From: Planctomycetota bacterium
GTDB lineage: Bacteria; Planctomycetota; Phycisphaerae; WQYP01
Direction of reading: 5' to 3'
Length of the DNA stretch: 64,000 bases
Assembly (NCBI GenBank): GCA_021819825.1
Contig: JAKAEZ010000012.1
Location: 1 to 64,000 of the forward strand
The number at the start of each line of letters is the position of its first letter. The stretch's first letter is position 1. The notes below the pieces were generated by a model that had not been told where the DNA came from, did not search any database, and was given only the letters and a program-made list of their open reading frames with translations. The position numbers were made by a program, and so were the translations under genes. Positions 42,786 to 49,979 of this stretch are shown here, in pieces.

Positions 42786-43582
42786 GGCGATTGATTATCC
42801 GACACTTTGGCCGTTTTGTATAGGAGTCTTTCCTTAGGGCGCGATGCCATATTTATTTGCGGATGCCGCACTAGCCAGCGCCGGCAAGCGTTTAAAATGG
42901 CGTGAAGCATCATCTTCTGCACACCGGGACTGTCAATAATGGTGGCATGGGTCAACTTCTTAGTAGGAAAGCCCACAGCGGCATAACGCAGATTAATATC
43001 TGTCAGTCGCGTGCGATAAGGGTCCTTCACTTTGGCCGGCACCCCCCGCCATATCGGAAGCCAATCGGTATCGGGATGACTTTTATAAATATCGATACAC
43101 CGTTCCACATTCGCTGGAACGCGCGGCGGCGTTACTGGATCAATTAACAATAGCAGTTGCACCTTAATTCCATGTCGCCCCAACGCCCGGGCAACGCGTA
43201 TCTGATCGTCGGCCCCCCAGGAATGACCAAACAAAATCAAGGGGCCGTGCATAAGGTGTTTACGGTAGTCCCGCAGCAAGATACGTTGAAATTGCCCCTT
43301 GCTGTGATCGGCAATGGCTGCCGCTTGAATAATGTGGTGACGGTTCAGATGATTCGCCAAGCCATCAATGCCCAAGCTAAATACGCCTAAAAAGCCGCGC
43401 ATGCCAAAGGCATGCCCTTCATATTGAAAATCCGCCCGATTGACGGTCACAACCGCGGACTGCACCGGATCGGCGGGCCGCCCGGTCAAATCCACACAAC
43501 CGGTGCTAAACAGCAATGTGAAGCAGACGCACGCCACGGCTATCGGGCCTGCGATGTGATTTTTCGGACCATTCTTTTTCAT
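42782..43582 (-). CDS. Lipoprotein with alpha/beta-hydrolase-like fold
   Basis: The 266-aa product starts with a lipoprotein signal peptide: basic start (MKKNGPKN), hydrophobic core and lipobox FSTGC. The mature part has a nucleophile elbow LILFGHSWGADD (GHSWG), LLLIDPV with a possible acid, and a downstream KLTHATIIDS with a possible His, consistent with an alpha/beta-hydrolase anchored in a membrane. The family is not recognised further. ATG 43582 is chosen because it creates the lipobox signal peptide; the open frame extends upstream to 43642. The 3' end overlaps thrS by 4 bp. Confidence 0.65.
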   Translation of the reverse strand: MKKNGPKNHIAGPIAVACVCFTLLFSTGCVDLTGRPADPVQSAVVTVNRADFQYEGHAFGMRGFLGVFSLGIDGLANHLNRHHIIQAAAIADHSKGQFQRILLRDYRKHLMHGPLILFGHSWGADDQIRVARALGRHGIKVQLLLLIDPVTPPRVPANVERCIDIYKSHPDTDWLPIWRGVPAKVKDPYRTRLTDINLRYAAVGFPTKKLTHATIIDSPGVQKMMLHAILNACRRWLVRHPQINMASRPKERLLYKTAKVSDNQSP

Positions 43583-43754
43583 CAGCGACGTCACCGTTCG
43601 TAAAAGAACCCAACTCAACGCCTGAATGATAGAGGCAAGCAACGCCTTTGGCGAGTGCAGGAATTAAAGGATGAGAGCATACTGATGGGATTACGCTTGA
43701 TCCTGATTGGTGAACACCTTAACATCAATCAGGTAGAAGTGCAGGAGAACCGGT

Positions 43755-43879
43755 ATGGCCACGCACTCTAAGACAAAAATTCGGATCACCCCCGCACGCG
43801 CAAGTCGCAAAATCTTCGTGACGCTCTGGCTGCGACCAATAAGCAGTACAAAGGAACACTAACCAAACTCGCGAAGTAG
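43755..43879 (+). pseudogene. Frameshifted antitoxin-like gene upstream of doc remnant
   Basis: ATG 43755 follows AGGAG by 5 bases and starts MATHSKTKIRITPARASRKIF. A shift of frame near 43820 is needed to reach DALAATNKQYKGTLTKLAK and the stop at 43877, a tail that looks like a normal coding sequence. In the first frame the ORF ends after 35 codons. Position next to a Doc-type toxin gene suggests the antitoxin of that pair. Annotation as antitoxin rests on context and is not supported by a recognised domain. Confidence 0.5.
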
Positions 43880-43958
43880 CCGAGACTAAATTTGTCTTAC
43901 AGATACGAAAACGCCGCGTTTCTTATTATCGCCCTTTGGTCGCGTCTTGGAGAAATTC

Positions 43959-44362
43959 GTGGACAAAATTGTATTCTTGACGTGGGATGAACTCTTGGCG
44001 ATTCACAAGGACCACTTACAACGATACGGAGGCCAAGACGGGTTTATTGATGAGGGCGCAGTCCACGCAGCACTGGCACGCGCACAATTCAGCGCCGGCT
44101 ACAATACCGACGCCGATCTCGCCGATTTAGCGGCTGACTATATGTTCGGACTGTCCACAACCCAAGGTTTTTTGACGGCAATAAAAGAACGGCATTGGCG
44201 TGCGCGGCAGTATTTCTCCGCAGAAACGGTTGGCAATTGGCGTTGTCCGGCAAACTCATGTACATGTTGGTGATGGCCGTGGCCAGGAAATAACTTGATT
44301 GCGATGCGCTGGCGGATATTTTACGAACCCACCTGTCAGAATTACCCGACGTTGCGGAATAA
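43959..44362 (+). pseudogene. Broken Doc-type (Fic fold) toxin gene
   Basis: GTG 43959 with GGAG 6 bases upstream opens MDKIVFLTWDELLAIH, followed by YGGQDGFIDEGAVHAALARAQFSAGY, typical of death-on-curing toxins. The Fic/Doc active site, however, is in another frame: from about 44156 the +2 frame reads HNPRFFDGNKRTALACAAVFLRRNGW, matching HPFxDGNKRTA. That frame then meets an in-frame TAA at 44291 (ARK then stop) before the natural-looking tail LDCDALADILRTHLSELPDVAE and TAA at 44360. One frameshift and one nonsense change inactivate the gene. Doc normally phosphorylates EF-Tu. Confidence 0.85.
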
Positions 44363-44443
44363 ATAATTTGAAGAGCCTCAAATTGATTACAAGCCATCGC
44401 GGAACTTCCTATATCCGCCACACGTTTTAATTTTTGAGGGCAA

Positions 44444-45334
44444 CTATTTTTTCTTTTCTTTTTTTTCTTCAACCGCGGCCTTGGCTTCTTTTTTCTTTTT
44501 CTTGCGGGCCTTAAGAATATGGCGACCTTGCACAGCCATACCCAGAACACCCAGAGCCAGATATACCCATGCGGGGCGCACGGTGCGCGCCAGGTGCTTG
44601 AGCACCCCCGGATCAAAGCGGCGGGTGAACACGGCCACCGCCCAAACAATCAGCGCCGCCCCCAGCCACGCCCCACCAATCAGACTCAGGACGCGTGGAA
44701 AAAGCAATCCCAGCAGAATCACTACCAGCAAGGCCCCCGCCGCCGCTGCCATGACCTGTGCTTTTTCAGCTTTATTCAAGTGCTGTACATCGGTTGCAAG
44801 GGTACCGTACTGCGTCCGTACGTCATGCAGTACGCGGTGCCGCAGTGCCCGGGCCGGTTGACTGCCGGCGGCCGGGTGGGTTGAGGTGCTTGTCGCAGGT
44901 GCAGTTGAGAACCGTGTCGAAGCCACAATCGCGTTTTTGCCCGCGACAGATTTTTTCGGGGCAAACGCGCCACTATGCCAAGCCACCAATCCACCCAATA
45001 ATAGCGCCGTCAAAGCCGCAAAAAGCAGAGCCTGCGTGAGGCGAAATAATACCGCACCGAGAATAATCCCCAGAACCATTCCCATAATGATTAGTGTGAG
45101 ATCAGCAAGCTGGGTGTGCCACAACAAAGGGAGAAAATAACCGAATACCGCCCCCACCGCGGCCATAAATACCGTCAGTACGGGCCGCGCCATGCGGACA
45201 AATTCCAACCAGAATATCATTCCCAGCACAAACAACGCCGCAGCACTAAAGAGCATTGCATTATCTATGGTGTGGGGAAGCCACATAATCATCGCCGCCA
45301 TTACTCCAACGCTGCAGATACCGGAAAGGTTCAT
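44444..45334 (-). CDS. Multispanning membrane protein with Lys-rich C-terminus
   Basis: The 296-aa product has about six to eight hydrophobic segments (for example AMLFSAAALFVLGMIFWL, VLTVFMAAVGAVFGYFLPLLW, LIIMGMVLGIILGAVLF) interrupted by a polar loop of about 70 residues (FAPKKSVAGKNAIVASTRFS...). The last 30 residues are nearly all Lys, Glu and Ala (KARKKKKKEAKAA..KKEKKK). The family is not recognised with certainty; the layout resembles DUF4203-like proteins. No partner gene is evident. Confidence 0.65.
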   Translation of the reverse strand: MNLSGICSVGVMAAMIMWLPHTIDNAMLFSAAALFVLGMIFWLEFVRMARPVLTVFMAAVGAVFGYFLPLLWHTQLADLTLIIMGMVLGIILGAVLFRLTQALLFAALTALLLGGLVAWHSGAFAPKKSVAGKNAIVASTRFSTAPATSTSTHPAAGSQPARALRHRVLHDVRTQYGTLATDVQHLNKAEKAQVMAAAAGALLVVILLGLLFPRVLSLIGGAWLGAALIVWAVAVFTRRFDPGVLKHLARTVRPAWVYLALGVLGMAVQGRHILKARKKKKKEAKAAVEEKKEKKK

Positions 45335-45445
45335 TCACATAAAATCAGATCAATGTGACCGCCAGAATATTCAGTCTTTCAAATCGGACTGCTGGTATTA
45401 TAGTGAGCCAAATGATTGGCGCATAGCTTGTCAAGGGGAATTGCA

Positions 45446-45487
45446 TTTACTCAATACATTGAGTAAAACTACTCAATATATTGAGTA
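45446..45487 (+). promoter_or_regulatory. Two palindromic operators upstream of the AAA ATPase remnant
   Basis: TTTACTCAAT-AC-ATTGAGTAAA (45446-45467) is a perfect 22-bp palindrome with 10-bp arms, and TACTCAAT-AT-ATTGAGTA (45470-45487) is a second with 8-bp arms. Their centres are 22 bp apart and lie just upstream of the ATPase start. They look like the binding site for a dimeric regulator that controls this gene. Confidence 0.75.
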
Positions 45488-45495
45488 AATGGTTT

Positions 45496-45780
45496 ATGGA
45501 TTATATTCGCCCTTACGCTGATGATTTGGTCCGCCGCCTTGCCGAGCCGCGCCGGTTTATTCAGGTTATTACCGGCCCCCGGCAGGTGGGGAAAACGACG
45601 CTGGTGCAACAGGTTATTGAACGTACCGGCCTGCCGGCCCGCTTTGCCAGTGCGGACGAGCCGACACTGCGCGGCGGCGATTGGATTGAACAGCAATGGG
45701 AAGCGGCGCGTGGTATCACTACAACCGCGCGGCACGGGGCTGTACTGGTGCTGGATGAGGTGCAAAAAGTGCCGCACTGA
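45496..45780 (+). pseudogene. Truncated AAA ATPase (DUF4143-type) remnant
   Basis: The product starts MDYIRPYADDLVRRLAEPRRFIQVITGPRQVGKTTLV (Walker A) and reaches Walker B in GAVLVLDEVQKVPH before a stop at 45778. Members of the ATPase family (COG1373-like) are about 400 residues with a C-terminal DUF4143 nuclease-like or winged helix part, so this 94-codon copy is a fragment. Downstream sequence shows no continuation in any frame that I can recognise. Such genes often stand alone and are autoregulated; here only the promoter and N-terminal part remain. Confidence 0.8.
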
Positions 45781-45792
45781 ACCACTACTTGT

Positions 45793-45859
45793 AGTGCCGC
45801 GATAACTTGTTTCGCCGCTGATGGAAGCCGGCATCGTGGCGCTGTGAAAGCGCGGCACT
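45793..45859. repeat. Inverted-repeat element, REP/MITE-like
   Basis: AGTGCCGCG (45793-45801) and CGCGGCACT (45851-45859) are perfect 9-bp inverted arms around 49 bases with further pairing possible (TTTCGCC..GGCGCTGTGAAA). It follows the ATPase truncation. It could be a small repeat element or chance; a second copy in this window was not seen. Confidence 0.35.
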
Positions 45860-46003
45860 CCGCGGCTATACTCCGTGCGGAAAAGGCGAGCGAGCTTGCG
45901 CGCAACACGAGCCGGCCATCATCCTTTACCGCTTCAAACACGGAGCTGAACTACTGGAAAATTAATTTCCAATGCGTACAGACACACCGCGCCGCGAAGG
46001 GCC

Positions 46004-46600
46004 TCACAACTTACGACGGCCAATAATCTGCACCACCTCCGCGTGTCCGGTATGATACATTCCTTCGTGAACGTCTCGCTGAATTTCCTGAGCCACTATA
46101 AATTCCAACCCCTGAAGTTCCGCTTGCAGTTGCGCCAACGAGGGCAGTAAATCCAGATTTTTAGGCCCGCCAGTGTTATGCGCCAATTGCCCCGGTGCAA
46201 ACGACTCCAACAACAACACACCGCCGCCGCGCAAGCCCAGCACCGCCTGCTGGTGAATCCGTTTGCGAATTAGCCCCGGCAGATGCGCAAAAATCAGAAC
46301 CACAGCATCCCAATAACCCGGCTGAATTTTATAATCCGCCATATCGGCCACTTCGGTTTTTATCGTTACACCCTGCTGAATCGCAAACTTTTCCGCGTTT
46401 TGCAGCCCCACAGTGGAACCGTCAACGGCCAGCACCTCGTAACCCTGGCGGCTCAGAAATACCGCATTGCGACCCTCTCCTTCACACAAGCTCAAGACTC
46501 GTCCTTTCGGCAAACTCCCGAAGTTCAGACGCAAAAAGTCATTCGGTGCCGTGCCGTAAGACTGCCCCGGATTGCCGTATCGTTCATTCCAAAAATTCAT
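46004..46600 (-). CDS. Class I SAM-dependent methyltransferase
   Basis: The 198-aa protein has a Rossmann methyltransferase motif I VLSLCEGEGRNAVFLSRQG, a motif with acidic residue VLAVDGSTVGL, and post motif KIQPGYWDAVVLIF. The N-terminal MNFWNERYGNPGQSYGTAPNDFL is typical of small TehB/Tam-like methyltransferases (DUF type 11/12). The substrate is unknown. ATG 46600 has GAGG 4 bases upstream; the frame opens upstream at 46759. It is divergent from the CoaB-like gene. Confidence 0.82.
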   Translation of the reverse strand: MNFWNERYGNPGQSYGTAPNDFLRLNFGSLPKGRVLSLCEGEGRNAVFLSRQGYEVLAVDGSTVGLQNAEKFAIQQGVTIKTEVADMADYKIQPGYWDAVVLIFAHLPGLIRKRIHQQAVLGLRGGGVLLLESFAPGQLAHNTGGPKNLDLLPSLAQLQAELQGLEFIVAQEIQRDVHEGMYHTGHAEVVQIIGRRKL

Positions 46601-46831
46601 GTCCTCGTTTATATCCCGACGTTTACCGATCCGCAAGAACTGCGTTGTCCGCCGCCACCGTTTTCGGTGATCCGGTATTTGTAGTAAGCGGCACGCCGGA
46701 TTATTTTCATCGTTCATTCGCTTGCATGTACCACATCCCGACAAGGTTTGGTATTGCAATGTGGAAATGTGGTCCGGTGCTGACCCAAACCGCTTATTTC
46801 TCCCGCGTGCATTCCGCGGTAATATACGTGC

Positions 46832-47563
46832 ATGAAAACAGGTCGCCCTCAGGTATTGATCACCGCCGGTAACACCAGGGAAAATATTGACTCAGTGCGG
46901 TGGTGGAGCAATATTTTCACAGGACAAACGGGGCTGGATATTGCTTATGCGATCAGCGCTGTCGCGGATGTGTGCCTGCTTACCAGCAATCTTGAGCACG
47001 TGCGCGAACTGACCGCCGGGACTGAACGCAAAATTGAAGTCTATTATTTCCAGAGCCATGCCGACCTTATGAACATGATCCCGTCGCGCTTGTCGGCGCG
47101 AAAATATGATGCGGTTTTTATGACCGCTGCCGTCAGTGATTATATTCCTGATGGGGCGTACGCCGTGCTGTCCCGCAAGGAAGCAACAGACAGCCGGCAG
47201 GAAGTCTGGACCGTGCAAAAAGTACAGCAGCCCAAAGTATCCAGTGCCCATCAAACGTTGGCCATTATCGGAAAGCCCACGGCTAAAGTGATTGATCAGT
47301 TTCGCACCGTATGGAAATATCGCGGCTTGCTATTTAAATTCAAATTGGAAGTCGATCTGGATGAAGCGGAACTTATTACAGTTGCGCAAGCCAGCCGCGA
47401 GCATAGCATGGCGGATGTTATCGTCGCCAACACTCTGGAAATGGTGCACGGCCCCGAACCATCGGCGATCATCATCGACTCGCATACCACACGAAAAGTT
47501 CCACGCAGCAAACTGGCACAGGCCTTGAAGGACGAGCTGGTTAAGCGCCTTTCCGCATCATGA
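46832..47563 (+). CDS. Phosphopantothenoylcysteine synthetase (CoaB)-like protein
   Basis: The 243-aa product resembles the CoaB domain of DFP: it opens VLITAGNTRENIDSVRWWSNIFTGQTG (compare TAGGTxExIDxVRxISNxSSGxxG), has MTAAVSDYIPDG and KFKLEVD, and ends in ADVIVANTLEMV. CoaB adds cysteine to 4-phosphopantothenate using CTP. In most bacteria it is fused to CoaC, whereas this gene stands alone. Whether a CoaC gene lies elsewhere is not known. Start ATG 46832. Confidence 0.78.
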   Translation: MKTGRPQVLITAGNTRENIDSVRWWSNIFTGQTGLDIAYAISAVADVCLLTSNLEHVRELTAGTERKIEVYYFQSHADLMNMIPSRLSARKYDAVFMTAAVSDYIPDGAYAVLSRKEATDSRQEVWTVQKVQQPKVSSAHQTLAIIGKPTAKVIDQFRTVWKYRGLLFKFKLEVDLDEAELITVAQASREHSMADVIVANTLEMVHGPEPSAIIIDSHTTRKVPRSKLAQALKDELVKRLSAS

Positions 47564-47803
47564 AATGGCGGCATCTGGCATGTAGCCTTTAGCATTTTGC
47601 GAATGCCAGGCGATTCCCTAATATTCCAATTTCCCTCCCCGATTTTTTCACATATCACCCGCTCCCCTGCCCTAACCGCGCTCTTACGCGGACAGGCAAG
47701 TATGGTGCGCCTTGCCATCAAGCCCATAATTTGCAACCATCTGGTAATATATTGATCGACGGAATAATGTCCGGAACCTGGTCACCGACTCGGAGATGCA
47801 GAC

Positions 47804-48949
47804 ATGTCGCAATTCATGGGCAGCTTTTCAGATGATGCCGACACTACTATTCCTTTAGCCTCGGAACACCCCGCAACGGCAGCGCCACCTCCGACACCCC
47901 CGCCGACATCGCAAGGACCAGCATCCCCAGGAGCGGCGACCAATCGGGTCATGGCTTCGGATGTGCAGACGGTCGAACAGCTTGCACGGGCGTATCAGGC
48001 CATCACCGAACAATTAAGCAAATATATCGTGGGGCAGGCTGAAGTTATTGAGCAGGTACTCACTGCCATGTTCTGTCAGGGCCATGTGCTGCTGGTAGGC
48101 GTGCCCGGCCTGGCCAAAACCATGCTGGTTAAAACCATTAGCGATGTGTTGCAACTCGATTTTAAGCGTGTGCAATTCACCCCTGATTTAATGCCCTCGG
48201 ATATCACCGGCACCGACGTGCTGGAAGAAGACAAAGCCACAGGCCGACGGGCGTTCAGGTTTGTTCGCGGTCCGATTTTCGCCAATATTGTTCTGGCGGA
48301 TGAAATCAACCGCACCCCGCCGAAAACGCAGGCCGCACTGCTGGAAGCCATGCAGGAGCATTGCGTCACGGTCGGCGAAACCACCTTTGAACTGCCCCAG
48401 CCGTTTTTTGTCCTGGCAACCCAGAATCCAATCGAACAAGAAGGCACTTATCCGCTGCCCGAGGCGCAGCTGGATCGATTCATGTTCATGACTCTGGTGA
48501 ACTACCCCAAACCGGATGAAGAAATACAGATCATGAAACAGGCGACTGCCATCTATCGCCCCGCTCTATCCCGGCTGCTGGATGCGCCGACGATTCTGCA
48601 TCTGCAGCAGGTAGTGCGGCGCGTGCCGGCGGCGGATCATGTCTATCAGTTTGCGCGTGATCTGGTGCGTGCCACCCGCCCCCGCGAAGCTGAAGCCAAA
48701 CCGTGGCTCAATGAACTGGTGCAGTGGGGTGCCGGGCCGCGGGCCAGCATTTATCTGATTATGGCGGGAAAAGCCCGCGCCATTTTGCATGGCCGGATGC
48801 ACGTGAACACCGATGATATTATTCGAGTCGCCCATCCCGTATTACGCCATCGCATTCTGACCACATTCAGTGCTGAAGCACAAGGCATGACCAGTGATAA
48901 AATTATTGACCGCCTGCTGACAGAACTGCCGGGAATAACCGCACCATAA
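47804..48949 (+). CDS. MoxR-family AAA+ ATPase
   Basis: The 381-aa protein has a Pro/Ala/Thr-rich N-terminal tail of about 45 residues, then the MoxR ATPase core: GVPGLAKTMLVKTISD (Walker A), FVRGPIFANIVLADEINRTPPKTQAALLEAMQE (Walker B and sensor region) and FFVLATQNPIEQEGTYPLPEAQLDRF. MoxR ATPases act as chaperones, together with VWA proteins, in metal insertion and complex assembly. It is the first gene of a co-directional block with DUF58 and two VWA/double-membrane proteins, the typical MoxR-BatA gene order. Confidence 0.95.
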   Translation: MSQFMGSFSDDADTTIPLASEHPATAAPPPTPPPTSQGPASPGAATNRVMASDVQTVEQLARAYQAITEQLSKYIVGQAEVIEQVLTAMFCQGHVLLVGVPGLAKTMLVKTISDVLQLDFKRVQFTPDLMPSDITGTDVLEEDKATGRRAFRFVRGPIFANIVLADEINRTPPKTQAALLEAMQEHCVTVGETTFELPQPFFVLATQNPIEQEGTYPLPEAQLDRFMFMTLVNYPKPDEEIQIMKQATAIYRPALSRLLDAPTILHLQQVVRRVPAADHVYQFARDLVRATRPREAEAKPWLNELVQWGAGPRASIYLIMAGKARAILHGRMHVNTDDIIRVAHPVLRHRILTTFSAEAQGMTSDKIIDRLLTELPGITAP

Positions 48950-49004
48950 AACCCGGCATCACGGCAGTTTTGACCGCTCTCCGGCACTGTATCAGCCGGC
49001 TAAG

Positions 49005-49964
49005 ATGGAACCGACGCCCATGACCGCAACACAATCCAGCACGATGCCAACGGCCGGCCGGCAGGCCGCAACAGCCCTGCTGGATCCCAACATGCTGTCT
49101 AAAATCAGCCGGCTGGATATGGTAGCGCGGCAAGTCATGGACGGATACGTACAGGGCATGCACAAATCCAAACATATTGATTTTGCCATTGATTTTGCGC
49201 AGCATCGCCAATATGTGCCCGGCGATGATGTAAAGCGCATTGACTGGCGACTGCTGGCCAAGTCCGATCGCTATTACATCAAACAATATGAAGTGACGAC
49301 CAATCTGCGGGCGTTTATTATTCTCGATTGCAGCGGCTCGATGGCCTATAAGGGAAAAGCGGCTTTGTCCAAATATCGTTATGGTCAATTCATGGCTGCA
49401 AGCCTGGCGTATCTTACGCTGCATCAACAGGACTCGGTGGGCCTGATCACCGCTGATAACACCATCAGGGATTTTATACCCTCGCGGTCCACGCCATCGC
49501 ATCTTATTAATATCATCAACACGCTGGAAGCCCGACAGCCCGGCGGAGAATCCAGCCTGGCCGAATTGCTGCATCAAATTGCCCAGCAGATAACACACCG
49601 CGGTCTGGTGATTATTATCAGCGATTTTTTTGAAAATCCCGCGGCACTGGTCAGCGCTTTGCATCATTTCCGCCACCGTCGCCATGAAGTGCTCATGCTG
49701 CATGTCATGGATGACGATGAACTGAATTTCCCGTTCCGCAAATGGACGCTTTTTCAGAATATGGAATCGCCACAGCAACGGCTCCGGCTGGATCCGGCGA
49801 TGATGCGGCGGCAATATCTGGATAACTTGCGGAGCCATCTGACCACGCTGCGCGGTACGGCGGCGGATTTAAATATAAGCTACAGCCTGTTTAACACATC
49901 CAGCCCGTTTGATCATGCGTTGTCGGAATATCTGGCCAACCGGATGAAAGGGCACCGGGCATGA
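49005..49964 (+). CDS. DUF58 domain protein
   Basis: The 319-aa product shows DUF58 features: GYVQGMHKSKHIDFAIDFAQHRQYVPGDDVKRIDWRLLAKSDRYYIKQYE (the GxxRS/YxPGDdxRxIDW motif), then VWA-like LRAFIILDCSGSMAY with a MIDAS DxSxS and a conserved SDFFENP. It normally works with MoxR ATPases. It is cytoplasmic or membrane-associated. It lies 55 bases after moxR and 15 bases before the BatA-like gene. Confidence 0.95.
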   Translation: MEPTPMTATQSSTMPTAGRQAATALLDPNMLSKISRLDMVARQVMDGYVQGMHKSKHIDFAIDFAQHRQYVPGDDVKRIDWRLLAKSDRYYIKQYEVTTNLRAFIILDCSGSMAYKGKAALSKYRYGQFMAASLAYLTLHQQDSVGLITADNTIRDFIPSRSTPSHLINIINTLEARQPGGESSLAELLHQIAQQITHRGLVIIISDFFENPAALVSALHHFRHRRHEVLMLHVMDDDELNFPFRKWTLFQNMESPQQRLRLDPAMMRRQYLDNLRSHLTTLRGTAADLNISYSLFNTSSPFDHALSEYLANRMKGHRA

Positions 49965-49979
49965 CGAGGGCCGCGCATC

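Noticed and set aside
43643-43750. T-box leader upstream of the thrS unit
   Set aside because: The conserved T-box sequence and a terminator are not seen upstream of the lipoprotein-thrS unit.
45469-45858. Minus-strand 129-codon ORF covering the ATPase remnant
   Set aside because: It reads through the palindromic operators and is antisense to the Walker motifs.
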